NCBI GenBank assembly: GCA_035528035.1
Contig: DATKZI010000014.1
Location: 124,001 to 188,000, forward strand
Direction of reading: 5' to 3'
DNA from: JABLTI01 sp035528035
Lineage (GTDB): Archaea > Asgardarchaeota > Heimdallarchaeia > JABLTI01
Length of the DNA: 64,000 nucleotides
In this document: positions 36,714 through 45,646 of the stretch, piece by piece
Layout: each line of letters opens with the position of its first letter
Numbering within the stretch: position 1 is the stretch's first letter
Notes under the pieces: generated by a model
Databases searched by the model: none
The model's input: the letters and a program-made list of their open reading frames with translations, nothing else
What the model was told of the DNA's origin: nothing
Position numbers and translations under genes: made by a program

Positions 36714-36936
36714 TTTAAAACCTTCCTTTAACAAAATTGGATATAATTTAGTTTATGTGACTTTCTATAAAAAATTTTTAATATTAAAAATTTTAGCTAT
36801 GATACTCAAAAAAATGGTGTCTTAATCAAAATTGAGTAGCTTCTCAAATGTTGTTAATTATCGGAAAGAAAAGATATAAAAAGAGATGGTATGTATTTAC
36901 TACTTTGCCTACTGAATAAGGCAGGAAAATCATCAA

Positions 36937-37269
36937 ATGCGTGATACAATGATAAAAATACTAGAATTGCGCAATTTAGAATATGAGCTGAAAATAGCTT
37001 GTAGTGATGGTTGTAAAAACTGTCGTGATAAAGTACGTGAAAGAATAAACAATCTAATTTTCGTTATTGGTAAAGATATCATTGAAAATCCTCAATATTT
37101 AAAAGATCATGAATTTATGATTCGAATTCAAGAATTAAATGCTCTTGAAAATTTATTATGCGATCTTTGTCATGGTGTATGTGGTGAATGTAAAGTAACT
37201 ATACATGATAGAATCCAAAATCTATGTTCGATTTTGGAAAGAAAATGTTCAGATTGCCCTTGTGAATAA
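36937..37269 (+). CDS. Duplicated Cys-motif protein
   Basis: A 110-residue soluble protein with an internal repeat. Each half has a helix ('LRNLEYELKIA', 'LNALENLLCDL'), then Cys-x3-Cys-x2-Cys ('CSDGCKNC', 'CHGVCGEC'), then a helix beginning 'DKVRERINNL' or 'VTIHDRIQNL'. The protein ends with another 'CSDCPC'. This pattern suggests zinc or iron-sulfur binding. Upstream is a leader with inverted GCCT/AGGC. It may be regulatory; no family is recognised. Confidence 0.6.
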   Translation: MRDTMIKILELRNLEYELKIACSDGCKNCRDKVRERINNLIFVIGKDIIENPQYLKDHEFMIRIQELNALENLLCDLCHGVCGECKVTIHDRIQNLCSILERKCSDCPCE

Positions 37270-37288
37270 TTTTTAAAAAAAAGGCAAT
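37252..37288 (+). terminator. Terminator hairpin overlapping the Cys-motif gene end
   Basis: AGATTGCC (37252-37259) pairs with GGCAATCT (37281-37288), and the stem is followed by TTATC. It also faces the convergent RHH gene. Confidence 0.45.
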
Positions 37289-37290
37289 CT

Positions 37291-37524
37291 TTATCTTTGA
37301 TCTTTATTTTGTTCTTCAAATGTCTTTCTGAAAGCTGTTCTTGCAGCATCTCTATCTTTGATTTCCTCTTCTAGTCTTCGCTGCAATTCACGTAGCATCC
37401 ATCGCACCAGCTCTGCATCTGAGGTTATCCCTGAATAGTCTTTTAACCAGTCTATGCGATCTCGAACATCCTCTAAATAAATGTCTACATGAAGAGTTTT
37501 CAGTTTCTCCTTTTTATCAGGCAT
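37291..37524 (-). CDS. Ribbon-helix-helix (RHH) DNA-binding protein
   Basis: A 77-residue protein with an RHH-like core: a strand 'LHVDIYLEDV', helix 'DRIDWLKDYSG', and helix 'SDAELVRWMLRELQRRL'. A charged tail follows. RHH proteins bind direct repeats as dimers. It is divergent from the AbrB-like gene, and an array of ten-base repeats lies between the two, so autoregulation is plausible. Confidence 0.65.
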   Translation of the reverse strand: MPDKKEKLKTLHVDIYLEDVRDRIDWLKDYSGITSDAELVRWMLRELQRRLEEEIKDRDAARTAFRKTFEEQNKDQR

Positions 37525-37599
37525 AATAAATAAATGGAATAATTGGATTTATAACTTTACCTAATAAGGTTCTACAAAAAGTATGTTAAGGTAAGTATA

Positions 37600-37683
37600 C
37601 CATACTCAACCATACATAACCAAAGATTTATATATATTGTTAGCCATACTTTACCATAGGTTGCCAAAAATTACCAAATATAG
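37600..37683. promoter_or_regulatory. Two arrays of ten-base CCATA repeats flanking a TATA box
   Basis: CCATA or CCAAA decamers begin at 37600, 37610 and 37620, and again at 37644, 37654, 37664 and 37674, exactly ten bases apart within each array. A TATA-like TTTATATATA (37627-37636) lies between the arrays. All repeats are on one face of the helix. The array covers the promoter of the AbrB-like gene and lies within 75 bases of the RHH start. Confidence 0.7.
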
Positions 37684-37708
37684 TATTTTTTGGACATAAA
37701 TAGACACT

Positions 37709-37897
37709 ATGGAGAAAAAAGAAGTGGCAATTGAAGTAGATGTTCAAATTGGTAAACAAGGACGAGTCGTCATCCCATCAAATGTCCGACGAAAATACGA
37801 GCTAGAAGAAGGCGACTGGATAAAGATGGTGTTAGTTTTTGAAACTGATAAAGTTTACAAAGATAGCATCACAACAAAAGCATTAGAACAATACTAA
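37709..37897 (+). CDS. AbrB/SpoVT-family DNA-binding protein
   Basis: A 62-residue swapped-hairpin AbrB-like regulator with the signature 'GKQGRVVIPSNVRRKYELEEGDWI'. A short tail follows, with no toxin domain. It is divergent from the RHH gene and 20 bases upstream of a 65-residue helical protein. The decamer-repeat operator lies immediately upstream. It may bind these repeats itself, or the RHH protein may. Confidence 0.75.
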   Translation: MEKKEVAIEVDVQIGKQGRVVIPSNVRRKYELEEGDWIKMVLVFETDKVYKDSITTKALEQY

Positions 37898-37917
37898 AAA
37901 ATCAAGAGGAATAAAAA

Positions 37918-38115
37918 ATGGCTAAAGCATTAACCCACCATAATATTAAGGAAATTTTTGATGGATTACATGATAATCTTGAAACATTAAAATATGCGAC
38001 AACTGCAGTTAATGCAGATGAAAATATAACAACTGAAGAAAAAGAAGTTATTAGTGAATCAGTTAATAAATTACGTGCTCTTTTAATTGAACTTGAATGT
38101 GATTTTACTATTTAA
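37918..38115 (+). CDS. Small helical protein co-transcribed with AbrB-like gene
   Basis: A 65-residue soluble protein of about three helices with no known motif. AAGAGGA lies about 9 bases before the ATG, and the gap from the AbrB-like gene is only 20 bases, so it is part of that operon. It could be a partner of the regulator; there is no direct evidence. Confidence 0.55.
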   Translation: MAKALTHHNIKEIFDGLHDNLETLKYATTAVNADENITTEEKEVISESVNKLRALLIELECDFTI

Positions 38116-38140
38116 AATCAAATTTCAAGTTCCTATTTTT

Positions 38141-38944
38141 TCATTCTTTATTAATTTGATCATTATTTGTATTGTTTACATCTGAGGTTATTAATTCAGG
38201 ATGAACAAATCTTAAAGCATCAATTTTTTGTTCTTTAGTAGGTGTTATCTCTAGAAAGTTAATTATTTTTTCAATTGTTTTTTCTGGATAATCTATTATT
38301 TCTGGTAATTCTATCCAGAGGTACTTCTTATCTTTAACGAATTCAGTTATTCTTTTATGTCCATCTTCAGTTACCTTTGATATGAAGGATTTTTTACGAT
38401 AAATAAAACCTCGAGTAAAAGTAGCCCGTAAGGTTCTAAGAAATAATCCAATTCTTTTCCAGAAGGTAAAATAACTAAATTCCATTTTAATTTCCGGTAT
38501 CCAATTTTTTAATTTACCAGCACGTTTTTGTGAATTGGCTACACTCTCACTATCACGATGAAGAACAATATAGTAGGGATTTTTGAAATGTTGATGGAAA
38601 TAAGGTAAAATGTAAATGATAACTGCTTCTTTGAAGCCCCATAATTCTTTTTCAGATTTTCTAATTAGTTTAACAATTTCATTCTCATATTTGTTTACTG
38701 TTTTTTCCATTTTTCCATCTGATTCATCAAAACGTTTCCAATAAAGCATTAATCGTTTTGCGGAATAAAGTATGTTATGGCTTAATTTTAGCCAAGCTTG
38801 ATCTTCATAAGAACCAAATTTATTTTTATGCTGGCTCATAATCATATCTTCTTCTGGGCCCATTGTAACTCCTAAACGATGTAAAATACCTGCTAAGAGA
38901 GAAGAACCACTTCTAGGTTGGGTGAGAATGATAACTGATTTCAT
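38141..38944 (-). CDS. Sulfotransferase-family protein
   Basis: About 267 residues. The 5'-phosphosulfate-binding P-loop 'TQPRSGSSLLAG' is at the N-terminus and a 3'-phosphate-binding region 'VLHRDSESVANS' lies around residue 130. The ATG at 38944 starts just before the P-loop; longer starts add unrelated residues. The enzyme would transfer sulfate from PAPS to a sugar, lipid or protein. No acceptor or PAPS synthesis gene is nearby. Confidence 0.75.
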   Translation of the reverse strand: MKSVIILTQPRSGSSLLAGILHRLGVTMGPEEDMIMSQHKNKFGSYEDQAWLKLSHNILYSAKRLMLYWKRFDESDGKMEKTVNKYENEIVKLIRKSEKELWGFKEAVIIYILPYFHQHFKNPYYIVLHRDSESVANSQKRAGKLKNWIPEIKMEFSYFTFWKRIGLFLRTLRATFTRGFIYRKKSFISKVTEDGHKRITEFVKDKKYLWIELPEIIDYPEKTIEKIINFLEITPTKEQKIDALRFVHPELITSDVNNTNNDQINKE

Positions 38945-39145
38945 GCCAGAAGTTAAAACATTGTACATTAAAAGAATTACTATATGATATTCCAAATAAG
39001 GGTATTTTTTTCTAATAAAAAACTAACAATAAAATAAATAAAGTAAATGTTTCAATCCTTCACCGAGAATATATAAAAATTCAAATATGTTGAATGTTTT
39101 TAAAGTAAAAAAGTTCATATAGAATAGTAATACTTACGAAAAAAA

Positions 39146-42100
39146 GTGAGTGAAAAATCAACAATGACATGGTTAAAAAATAAAAAAATAATTATTTATT
39201 CTTTGATGGTTGCAGTGCTTTTAACAGCCACTTTTCAACCACAAGAAACAATAGGAAATATTGATAATCAAAACGATTATGAGGAGACAGTCTTAGACGG
39301 TACTGGAATGACAGTACCCCCTACAGAAATGACTTTTGAAACAAATAGTGTTATTTATAATTATTCAGATGTTGGCACCTGGTCAGATACTGGTTCCGCT
39401 TATGATGTCATTGTTGATATAGATGAACCCGAAACTTATGCCCATGCTTTCATAGCAGATGGTACCAATGGTTTACGAATACTAGATATTCTAGACAGAA
39501 CAACTCCAACAGAAATTGGTCAATATAAGAATGGTTCAGCCATTTTACGAGGTATTTGTAGAAATGGTGATTATCTCTACTTAGCTTATGGAACAAATGG
39601 TTTCATCGTAGTAAATATTAAACTTAGCTTAACCACACCTGTATTTGAAAAGAAAATCACCAGTGTTTTTGGTGGTGCTACTTGTTATAATATAGATGTC
39701 GAAGGAAATTGGACTTATGTTGCTGCTGGAACATATGGAATGGCTATTTTTAACACTACAGATAAAAGCAATCCAATTTATAAGGGAAGATTTGTTAAAA
39801 CAGATAATTATGGTGTAAGTACTGTTGATATCAGAGATGTAGATGTGTACATTAATTTTGCTTACTTGGCTGATTTCAAATATGGTGTTAGAAGAGTGGA
39901 TATAACAAGTAGTAAAACAAATCCAATTGAAAGTGGTGCAGGTTATAACTCAGGTTCATCATCAGGTATTTACATACGAAACGATTATTATGCATGTGTA
40001 GCAGATAATAGTGGATTTCTCTTACTATCGTTGTATAGCTATCCTACCTTCACTAAAACATATGGATATAGTGATGGAACCCATGCTTTAGGAGTTTACT
40101 CAGATCTTGACACAGTCTTTGTCACATATTCAAATGATATTGGTATGAGAATGTTCAATATTTCTGATAAACTCGATCCTCATTATATCGGAAAATATAA
40201 TGACCTCGATGGAGGGGATGGAAGAAACATTATGGTATACAAAGATTATGCTTACATCGCTGATGGTACAGATGGATTAAATATTGTTTTACTAGATTCT
40301 GATGAAGACACTTTGTATGATGGATATGAGATTTATGATGTGATGTCAGATCCATTCGATAACGACACAGACGATGATACATTAAAAGATGGAGAAGAAT
40401 TTTACGGTTATCATGCTCCAGATAATCAATACGCAGACGATACCAACGATTATTTCTATGAACTCAATCCTATAAGCAATGATACTGATTCTGATACAAT
40501 ACGAGACGATGAAGAAATTTACTTAGGAGTAGATAATTACAGAACAGATCCGGAAAATAATGACTCAGATTCAGATTTCCTAGCGGATAATTTGGAAATA
40601 AGCGTTTATTTCACAAACCCAACAAAAGCAGATACAGATTCCGATGGAATTCTAGATGGAACTGAAATATTCACATACGGTACCAATCCTCTTTTAAAAG
40701 ATACAGACGCTGATGGCATACCTGATTTACCTGAAATTACTTACAAATTAGATCCTCTAGTAAATGACTCTGATACAGATTATGACTCCGATGGTTTAAC
40801 CAATCTATATGAATATAGTATCTCAAAAACCAGACCGGATGTTAATGATACAGACACAGATGGCTTAACAGACGGAGAAGAAGTATTAGGTATTTACTGG
40901 CCAACGAATCCTTACAGTAATGGTACTGGGTATATTAGAACTAATAAACCTCTTACTCCAGATGCAGACGGGGATGGTTTGAAAGACGGTGAAGAAGTTA
41001 AAATTTACGATACAAATCCTCTAGATGCAGATTGTGATGACGATGGTCTTAACGATCGTCTTGAAGTAATAGTTCATCATACTAATCCTAGCAATCCAGA
41101 TACAGATGGCGATTTGATGAACGACTACTGGGAAGTTACATATAATACTGATCCTTTAGTGGATGATACTGATGTTGATTATGATAATGACGGTTTAACA
41201 ACTTATGAAGAATATCTTTTGAATACTAATCCTAAAGTCAAAGATACAGATGGCGATGGTATGTGGGATGGTTGGGAAGTAGAAAATGGTCTCAATCCTA
41301 CAAATAGTAATGATGGTATTAATGATCCAGATCATGATGAATTAACAAATGTTATGGAGTTCAATAATAACACTGATCCTCACGATACAGACACAGACGA
41401 CGATGGTATGGGCGATAAATGGGAAGTTGATCATGATACAGATCCATTGGTTGCTGATAATACCGAAGATTACGATAATGATGATCTTGTCAATATCGAT
41501 GAAATGATTGCAGAAACTGATCCGTGGGATCCAGACACTGATAGAGAAGGCCTTACAGACGGTGAAGAAGTCCATATTTATGGTACAAATCCAACAATGC
41601 GTGATACTGATCTAGATGGTTACAGTGATTATGAAGAAATTCAATATGGTACAGATCCACTTGATCCCAAAAGCAATCCTAAACAAAAAGACTTAACTCT
41701 TTACCTCTCTATTGGTCTTTCTGCTGCTGCTGGTATTCTCATTCTAGTAGTTGGTTTCCTAACCTTCTATTGGGTTTCTCGTCCAGAACAAAAACTCTTC
41801 AGATATATTAATTCCAAGAAGAAAGAAGGTCTAGATAGTATTACTATCAAAGATGCTATGACTTCTCTCAATAAAGCTTTGAATAAAGGTGAAATTAAAC
41901 AAATCGTCAATGAATTTTCAGATGCTAAAGGTTTATACATTGATGAAAATCGCATTTGGTTTACTAATGACTTACGAATAAAGAAGAACATTGAAGACTA
42001 TAATGATTTTGTCGATAAAACAGAAGTAAATACTACTGAAATCAAAGGTTTAGCTGATACTATTAAAGCTATTGAACACGACATTAGTATTTGTGAAAAA

Positions 42101-42157
42101 CTTGGTTTCAAGAAACTTAAGACTCAGCTTGAAGAAATCTTAGCGAAATTAAAATAG
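39146..42157 (+). CDS. Large surface protein: LVIVD propeller, calcium-binding repeats, TM helix, cytoplasmic domain
   Basis: A 1003-residue type I membrane protein. A signal/anchor segment lies at residues 15-32. Residues 70-390 form an LVIVD-type beta-propeller ('AFIADGTNGLRILDI', 'YVAAGTYGMAIFNTTD'). Residues 390-845 carry about a dozen Asp-rich thrombospondin type 3-like repeats ('DSDEDTLYDGYEI', 'DADGDGLKDGEEV'), which bind Ca2+. One membrane helix (about 852-877) follows, then a helical cytoplasmic domain of 120 residues. A rigid calcium-stabilised stalk linking an extracellular propeller to an internal domain is inferred. The start is a GTG at 39146 or ATG at 39164. Confidence 0.8.
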   Translation: MSEKSTMTWLKNKKIIIYSLMVAVLLTATFQPQETIGNIDNQNDYEETVLDGTGMTVPPTEMTFETNSVIYNYSDVGTWSDTGSAYDVIVDIDEPETYAHAFIADGTNGLRILDILDRTTPTEIGQYKNGSAILRGICRNGDYLYLAYGTNGFIVVNIKLSLTTPVFEKKITSVFGGATCYNIDVEGNWTYVAAGTYGMAIFNTTDKSNPIYKGRFVKTDNYGVSTVDIRDVDVYINFAYLADFKYGVRRVDITSSKTNPIESGAGYNSGSSSGIYIRNDYYACVADNSGFLLLSLYSYPTFTKTYGYSDGTHALGVYSDLDTVFVTYSNDIGMRMFNISDKLDPHYIGKYNDLDGGDGRNIMVYKDYAYIADGTDGLNIVLLDSDEDTLYDGYEIYDVMSDPFDNDTDDDTLKDGEEFYGYHAPDNQYADDTNDYFYELNPISNDTDSDTIRDDEEIYLGVDNYRTDPENNDSDSDFLADNLEISVYFTNPTKADTDSDGILDGTEIFTYGTNPLLKDTDADGIPDLPEITYKLDPLVNDSDTDYDSDGLTNLYEYSISKTRPDVNDTDTDGLTDGEEVLGIYWPTNPYSNGTGYIRTNKPLTPDADGDGLKDGEEVKIYDTNPLDADCDDDGLNDRLEVIVHHTNPSNPDTDGDLMNDYWEVTYNTDPLVDDTDVDYDNDGLTTYEEYLLNTNPKVKDTDGDGMWDGWEVENGLNPTNSNDGINDPDHDELTNVMEFNNNTDPHDTDTDDDGMGDKWEVDHDTDPLVADNTEDYDNDDLVNIDEMIAETDPWDPDTDREGLTDGEEVHIYGTNPTMRDTDLDGYSDYEEIQYGTDPLDPKSNPKQKDLTLYLSIGLSAAAGILILVVGFLTFYWVSRPEQKLFRYINSKKKEGLDSITIKDAMTSLNKALNKGEIKQIVNEFSDAKGLYIDENRIWFTNDLRIKKNIEDYNDFVDKTEVNTTEIKGLADTIKAIEHDISICEKLGFKKLKTQLEEILAKLK

Positions 42158-42159
42158 TT

Positions 42160-42193
42160 TGTTAGATAATTTTCCCTCTAACATTCTTTTTTT
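42160..42193 (+). terminator. Hairpin and T-tract terminator
   Basis: TGTTAGA (42160-42166) pairs with TCTAACA (42177-42183) and is followed by a run of T. It lies just after the stop of the large surface protein. Confidence 0.65.
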
Positions 42194-42196
42194 TTC

Positions 42197-43000
42197 TTAT
42201 GGTAATTGATACCCTTTTTCTTTTTTCACTATTAAACCGTCTGTTATAAGACCTGATAATAGTGGATCAATTTTTTCTCTTGTTAGATTACATTGATCAA
42301 TTAATTGTTTTTTTGTAAGACTTTTTTCTTGAGTTAGTAATTTAACAATCATTCCTCTATAATATCTATTCGATTTTGAAAAATTTGATTGAGTTGTTTT
42401 TGGTTTTATGCCTGTCTTTGTTGCTGTTAATTCAATAGCACCATAATCCATGAGAGCATTATGCCAATCAGCTGAATGCCCTTTTGGTAATAATTTTTCA
42501 GCAATAACAAATAATTCCTTTTCTGATCTTGTCTCCTCTGCAAATCCTTCAGCGATAAATATCCTTCTAATATTCGTATCAACAGTAGTAATATCTTGAT
42601 TATAAGCAAAAATAAGAATTGAACGAGAACTGTAAGGGCCTATTCCTTTTAATTTTTGAAGTTCCTCTTGTGAATTGGGGAATTCTTTTAATGCCACTAT
42701 TTGTTGTGCTGCTTGTTGTAACCATAGAGCTCTTCTATTATAACCCAACCCTGACCAAATTTTCAGAACATCAGCAACTGGTGCATTTGCTAAACTTTCT
42801 AAAGTAGGATATTTTCCTATAAATTCCAGATATTTTTCTATTGACCTAGAAACTTGTGTTTGCTGGAGCATTATTTCTGATACCATAATGTAATACGGAT
42901 TTGTTGTTTTTCTCCAGGGTAAATCTCTTTTATGTATTTTCCACCAATCAAAAATCTTTTTTTGGAATTTCTTTACAATATTATCAGCTAACTGGTTCAT
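42197..43000 (-). CDS. MutY-like adenine DNA glycosylase lacking the Fe-S cluster
   Basis: A 267-residue HhH-GPD glycosylase. 'SEIMLQQTQVSRS' carries the MutY-type catalytic Glu; 'LKGIGPYSSRSIL' is the HhH and 'TVDTNIRRI' has the catalytic Asp. MutY removes A mispaired with 8-oxoG. In most family members four Cys of a [4Fe-4S] cluster follow the core, but here 'MDYGAIELTATKTGIKP' contains no Cys. A winged-helix-like tail ('LTKKQLIDQCNL') takes the place of the usual C-terminal domain. Base-excision repair in the cytoplasm is inferred. Confidence 0.75.
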   Translation of the reverse strand: MNQLADNIVKKFQKKIFDWWKIHKRDLPWRKTTNPYYIMVSEIMLQQTQVSRSIEKYLEFIGKYPTLESLANAPVADVLKIWSGLGYNRRALWLQQAAQQIVALKEFPNSQEELQKLKGIGPYSSRSILIFAYNQDITTVDTNIRRIFIAEGFAEETRSEKELFVIAEKLLPKGHSADWHNALMDYGAIELTATKTGIKPKTTQSNFSKSNRYYRGMIVKLLTQEKSLTKKQLIDQCNLTREKIDPLLSGLITDGLIVKKEKGYQLP

Positions 43001-43131
43001 TCTTTAAGAACACCATTTTATTCCTTTTAATACTTTATTTGGGATTTTCAGAGAGTGGATATAATCAATAATTTTCTATTATCAAGTCAGATAAATTATT
43101 CATTTAAAATAAACCTAAGGAATTATTGATG

Positions 43132-43602
43132 TTATTTTAATGAGATTATTTTACTATTCATAGTTATTTTTGGTAAGATTTGTTGTTCCAATGGTGCTAT
43201 ATCAGTATTAATGAAGAAAACAAGATTAGTTTTTAATTTCAGACTGTTTTTGGAAAGATGCAGAAGTTCTTGCATTAACAAACTCTTAGTTAAAAGATCG
43301 GGGATTTTTCTTGGATCAAAACCATCTATTACTATTGTTGGTTTTTGATCTTTATAAGCAATTTTTTGTGTCCAAGCATCAATGCTTATTGTAATATTTG
43401 TTTGTCTAGTTGCATCAGATGTTTTGAAGTATTCTGAATTTATTTTATTCTCTTTCAAAAACATATTGAAATCTAGATAAGAATAATTATAATCAATTGC
43501 AAAATTATACGCTGCAAATTCTGTGAAACTACCTGTTAGGAATATCAATTTATTATCTGAATTATTTATTTGCAATGAAATGGAATCAAGATCAATTGTC
43601 AT
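43132..43602 (-). CDS. Hypothetical alpha/beta protein
   Basis: A 156-residue protein. Hydrophobic strands 'KLIFLTGSF', 'PTIVIDGFD' and 'TNLVFFINTD' resemble the beta strands of a P-loop NTPase, and the first is followed by a glycine where a Walker A would be, but no Lys-Ser/Thr is present. It may be a degenerate ATPase fold. AGAGGGA lies 7 bases before the ATG, supporting it as a gene. Function is unknown. Confidence 0.5.
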   Translation of the reverse strand: MTIDLDSISLQINNSDNKLIFLTGSFTEFAAYNFAIDYNYSYLDFNMFLKENKINSEYFKTSDATRQTNITISIDAWTQKIAYKDQKPTIVIDGFDPRKIPDLLTKSLLMQELLHLSKNSLKLKTNLVFFINTDIAPLEQQILPKITMNSKIISLK

Positions 43603-43745
43603 ATTAAATTCCCTCTGAATTTTTTTTATTTCATTCTAACAAACACTTTTCTTTAGACTATTAAATAAATAACTTCCGCTTTAATCGCTAAATTTCTTTT
43701 TACAAGTAAACATTATATTCTTTATTATTTTGAAAGTGTTTGAAT

Positions 43746-44066
43746 TTATTCTTTAGAGGGAATATAAAATTCTTCTAATCCTTCGCTCAATTCCTCCATT
43801 GATTCTCTTGATGCTTGTATTTCGATTTGATTACGAGCAATTTTCACTGCCTCATTTATTCCTTCTCTTTCTCTTGAAAGAATGCACATAAAGTCATCAA
43901 CAAAATCTTGAATAATAAAGCCATGTTTTGTAAAAACATCTATTACTTTATTAAAAATCTGAAGATTATCACTTATTGAAAATACTAATGAACAAGGAGT
44001 ATCCTCTTCGTCACATTTTTTTAAAATTTCTTTTTTAATATCTTTAGTAATATTCAAACCCACCAT
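43746..44066 (-). CDS. Hypothetical small protein
   Basis: About 106 residues, alpha/beta ('TPCSLVFSISDNLQIFNKVI', 'FMCILSREREGI'). The ATG at 44066 seems a better start than the TTG 27 bases further out. No membrane segment or family motif is recognised. Confidence 0.45.
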   Translation of the reverse strand: MVGLNITKDIKKEILKKCDEEDTPCSLVFSISDNLQIFNKVIDVFTKHGFIIQDFVDDFMCILSREREGINEAVKIARNQIEIQASRESMEELSEGLEEFYIPSKE

Positions 44067-44185
44067 TAGTACTATTAATTGTTTATAGTACAAATTATCG
44101 ACCTTTTGTATTTATTATTATTTCGCCTTTAAAAAACTAGTATATAAAATTAATAAAAAAGCGATAGATAATCATTTTTAAGCGA

Positions 44186-45553
44186 TTACTCAATTATGGG
44201 GTATCCAGCGTTTTTCCAAGCACTCATACTACCAAATATTCCATAAACATTTTTGTAATTATTTTGTAGTAGAAAACTAACAGCTGTAAATGTTTTAAAT
44301 CCAGAATCGCAATAAACAGCAATTTTTTTATCTCGAGGAATATCATTGAGTCTATCTGCTAAATGCCCCAAAAAAATATGATTTGACCCTTTGATTTTTC
44401 CATCTTCTTGGACATTACTATTCCTACGAACATCTAGAATAAACAAATCACTATCATTTAAATGATCCTTTAAATCATGAACCGACCAAACATTTGTAGC
44501 TTGATATTTTTCACCTTTTAGATACCATTCACGGAATCCCTGCAGATAGCCAATTATATTATCAAAACCCAATCTTAGTAAATATTTAACACTCAAATTG
44601 ACTTCCTGATGAGTTCCTTTTATTAAAATTATTGGTTTTTCATAATTTAACATCCATAAAGCATATGATGGTAAGCCATTTTTCCAAATGCTTAAAGTAT
44701 TTGGAATATGTCCTCCTGCAAAACTCTCAGGTTCTCTAATATCAATTACTTGGGCACCTTTTACAAAGTGTTCTTTAACTTCTTGTACAGTTAGAGCTTT
44801 AGGTTGTATATCATTTTGTAAAATGGGAGGGCCCTGTATATTTAACTCCTCTAATTTTGTCATATTTGGGGCAATTTCGAATTTTTCTTGTGACTTATAA
44901 TTGATAAATTCGTCTTTTGCTAAATTTAATTTTGAATTTGTTTTCTTTTCATACCCAATAGTTGTAAATGGAAGACCAGTAATATTACCGCCACAAATTG
45001 AACCAGCCCCATGAGCAGGAAGAACAATAGTACCATCGCCTAAGGTTAATAATTTTTTATGGAGACTATCATAAAGCCAGTTTGCAGCTTGTAATTGTTT
45101 TACATCATCACGATAAAAATCAATTCTACCAATATCTCCCGCAAATAGAGTATCCCCTGTAAATACCATAAAAGGTTGATTTTTTTCTAAATCAGTTTTA
45201 ATTGTAATTGAGATGCTTTCTGGTGTATGTCCAGGTGTTTCTAAAATACCGAATTCCAGATCATCTATATAAAACGAATCCCCATCCTCTACCTCTGTAC
45301 CATATTTGAAATCTAATTTATTTCCATGATAGATTTCTGCTTGAGTAAAATGAGCTAATTGTGGTGATCCATTAACAAAATCCTCGTTTCGGTGAGTATC
45401 AAATATAGCTACTATTTTAACATTATAATTTTGAGCTAATTTTAAATAAACTTCCACATCCCTTCGTGGATCGATAACAACAGCTTTTGAATCAGCAGCA
45501 ATAAAATAGGAATTACTGGCTATGCCTTCAGAAACAATTTTTTCAAATTTCAT
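44186..45553 (-). CDS. MBL-fold / double rhodanese protein (persulfide dioxygenase-like)
   Basis: 455 residues: an N-terminal MBL domain (1-235) and two rhodanese domains (about 255-350, 355-455). The architecture is that of persulfide dioxygenase-rhodanese fusions. The usual 'THxHxDH' is replaced by 'THRNEDFVNG', which keeps one His and Asp. Later residues 'ETPGHTPES', 'FTGDTLFAGDIG' and 'PAHGAG' are intact. The first rhodanese lacks a Cys in its loop, whereas the second has one ('YCDSGFKT'). With TusA at 35635 it suggests handling of persulfide sulfur. Confidence 0.8.
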   Translation of the reverse strand: MKFEKIVSEGIASNSYFIAADSKAVVIDPRRDVEVYLKLAQNYNVKIVAIFDTHRNEDFVNGSPQLAHFTQAEIYHGNKLDFKYGTEVEDGDSFYIDDLEFGILETPGHTPESISITIKTDLEKNQPFMVFTGDTLFAGDIGRIDFYRDDVKQLQAANWLYDSLHKKLLTLGDGTIVLPAHGAGSICGGNITGLPFTTIGYEKKTNSKLNLAKDEFINYKSQEKFEIAPNMTKLEELNIQGPPILQNDIQPKALTVQEVKEHFVKGAQVIDIREPESFAGGHIPNTLSIWKNGLPSYALWMLNYEKPIILIKGTHQEVNLSVKYLLRLGFDNIIGYLQGFREWYLKGEKYQATNVWSVHDLKDHLNDSDLFILDVRRNSNVQEDGKIKGSNHIFLGHLADRLNDIPRDKKIAVYCDSGFKTFTAVSFLLQNNYKNVYGIFGSMSAWKNAGYPIIE

Positions 45554-45646
45554 CTAAAACAACTCTAAATACTATGCCGCTAATTTAAATAAAAAATTTC
45601 TTATTTAATTTCCAAGGAATTAAAGAAAAAAAGAAAAATAATAATC

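Noticed and set aside
36880..36930. Inverted GCCT/AGGC near the Cys-motif gene considered as riboswitch
   Set aside because: The stem is only four base pairs with no wider structure to support an RNA switch.
37600..37683. Possible CRISPR array
   Set aside because: The repeat unit is ten bases with no spacers of CRISPR length and no cas genes are near; an operator explains it better.
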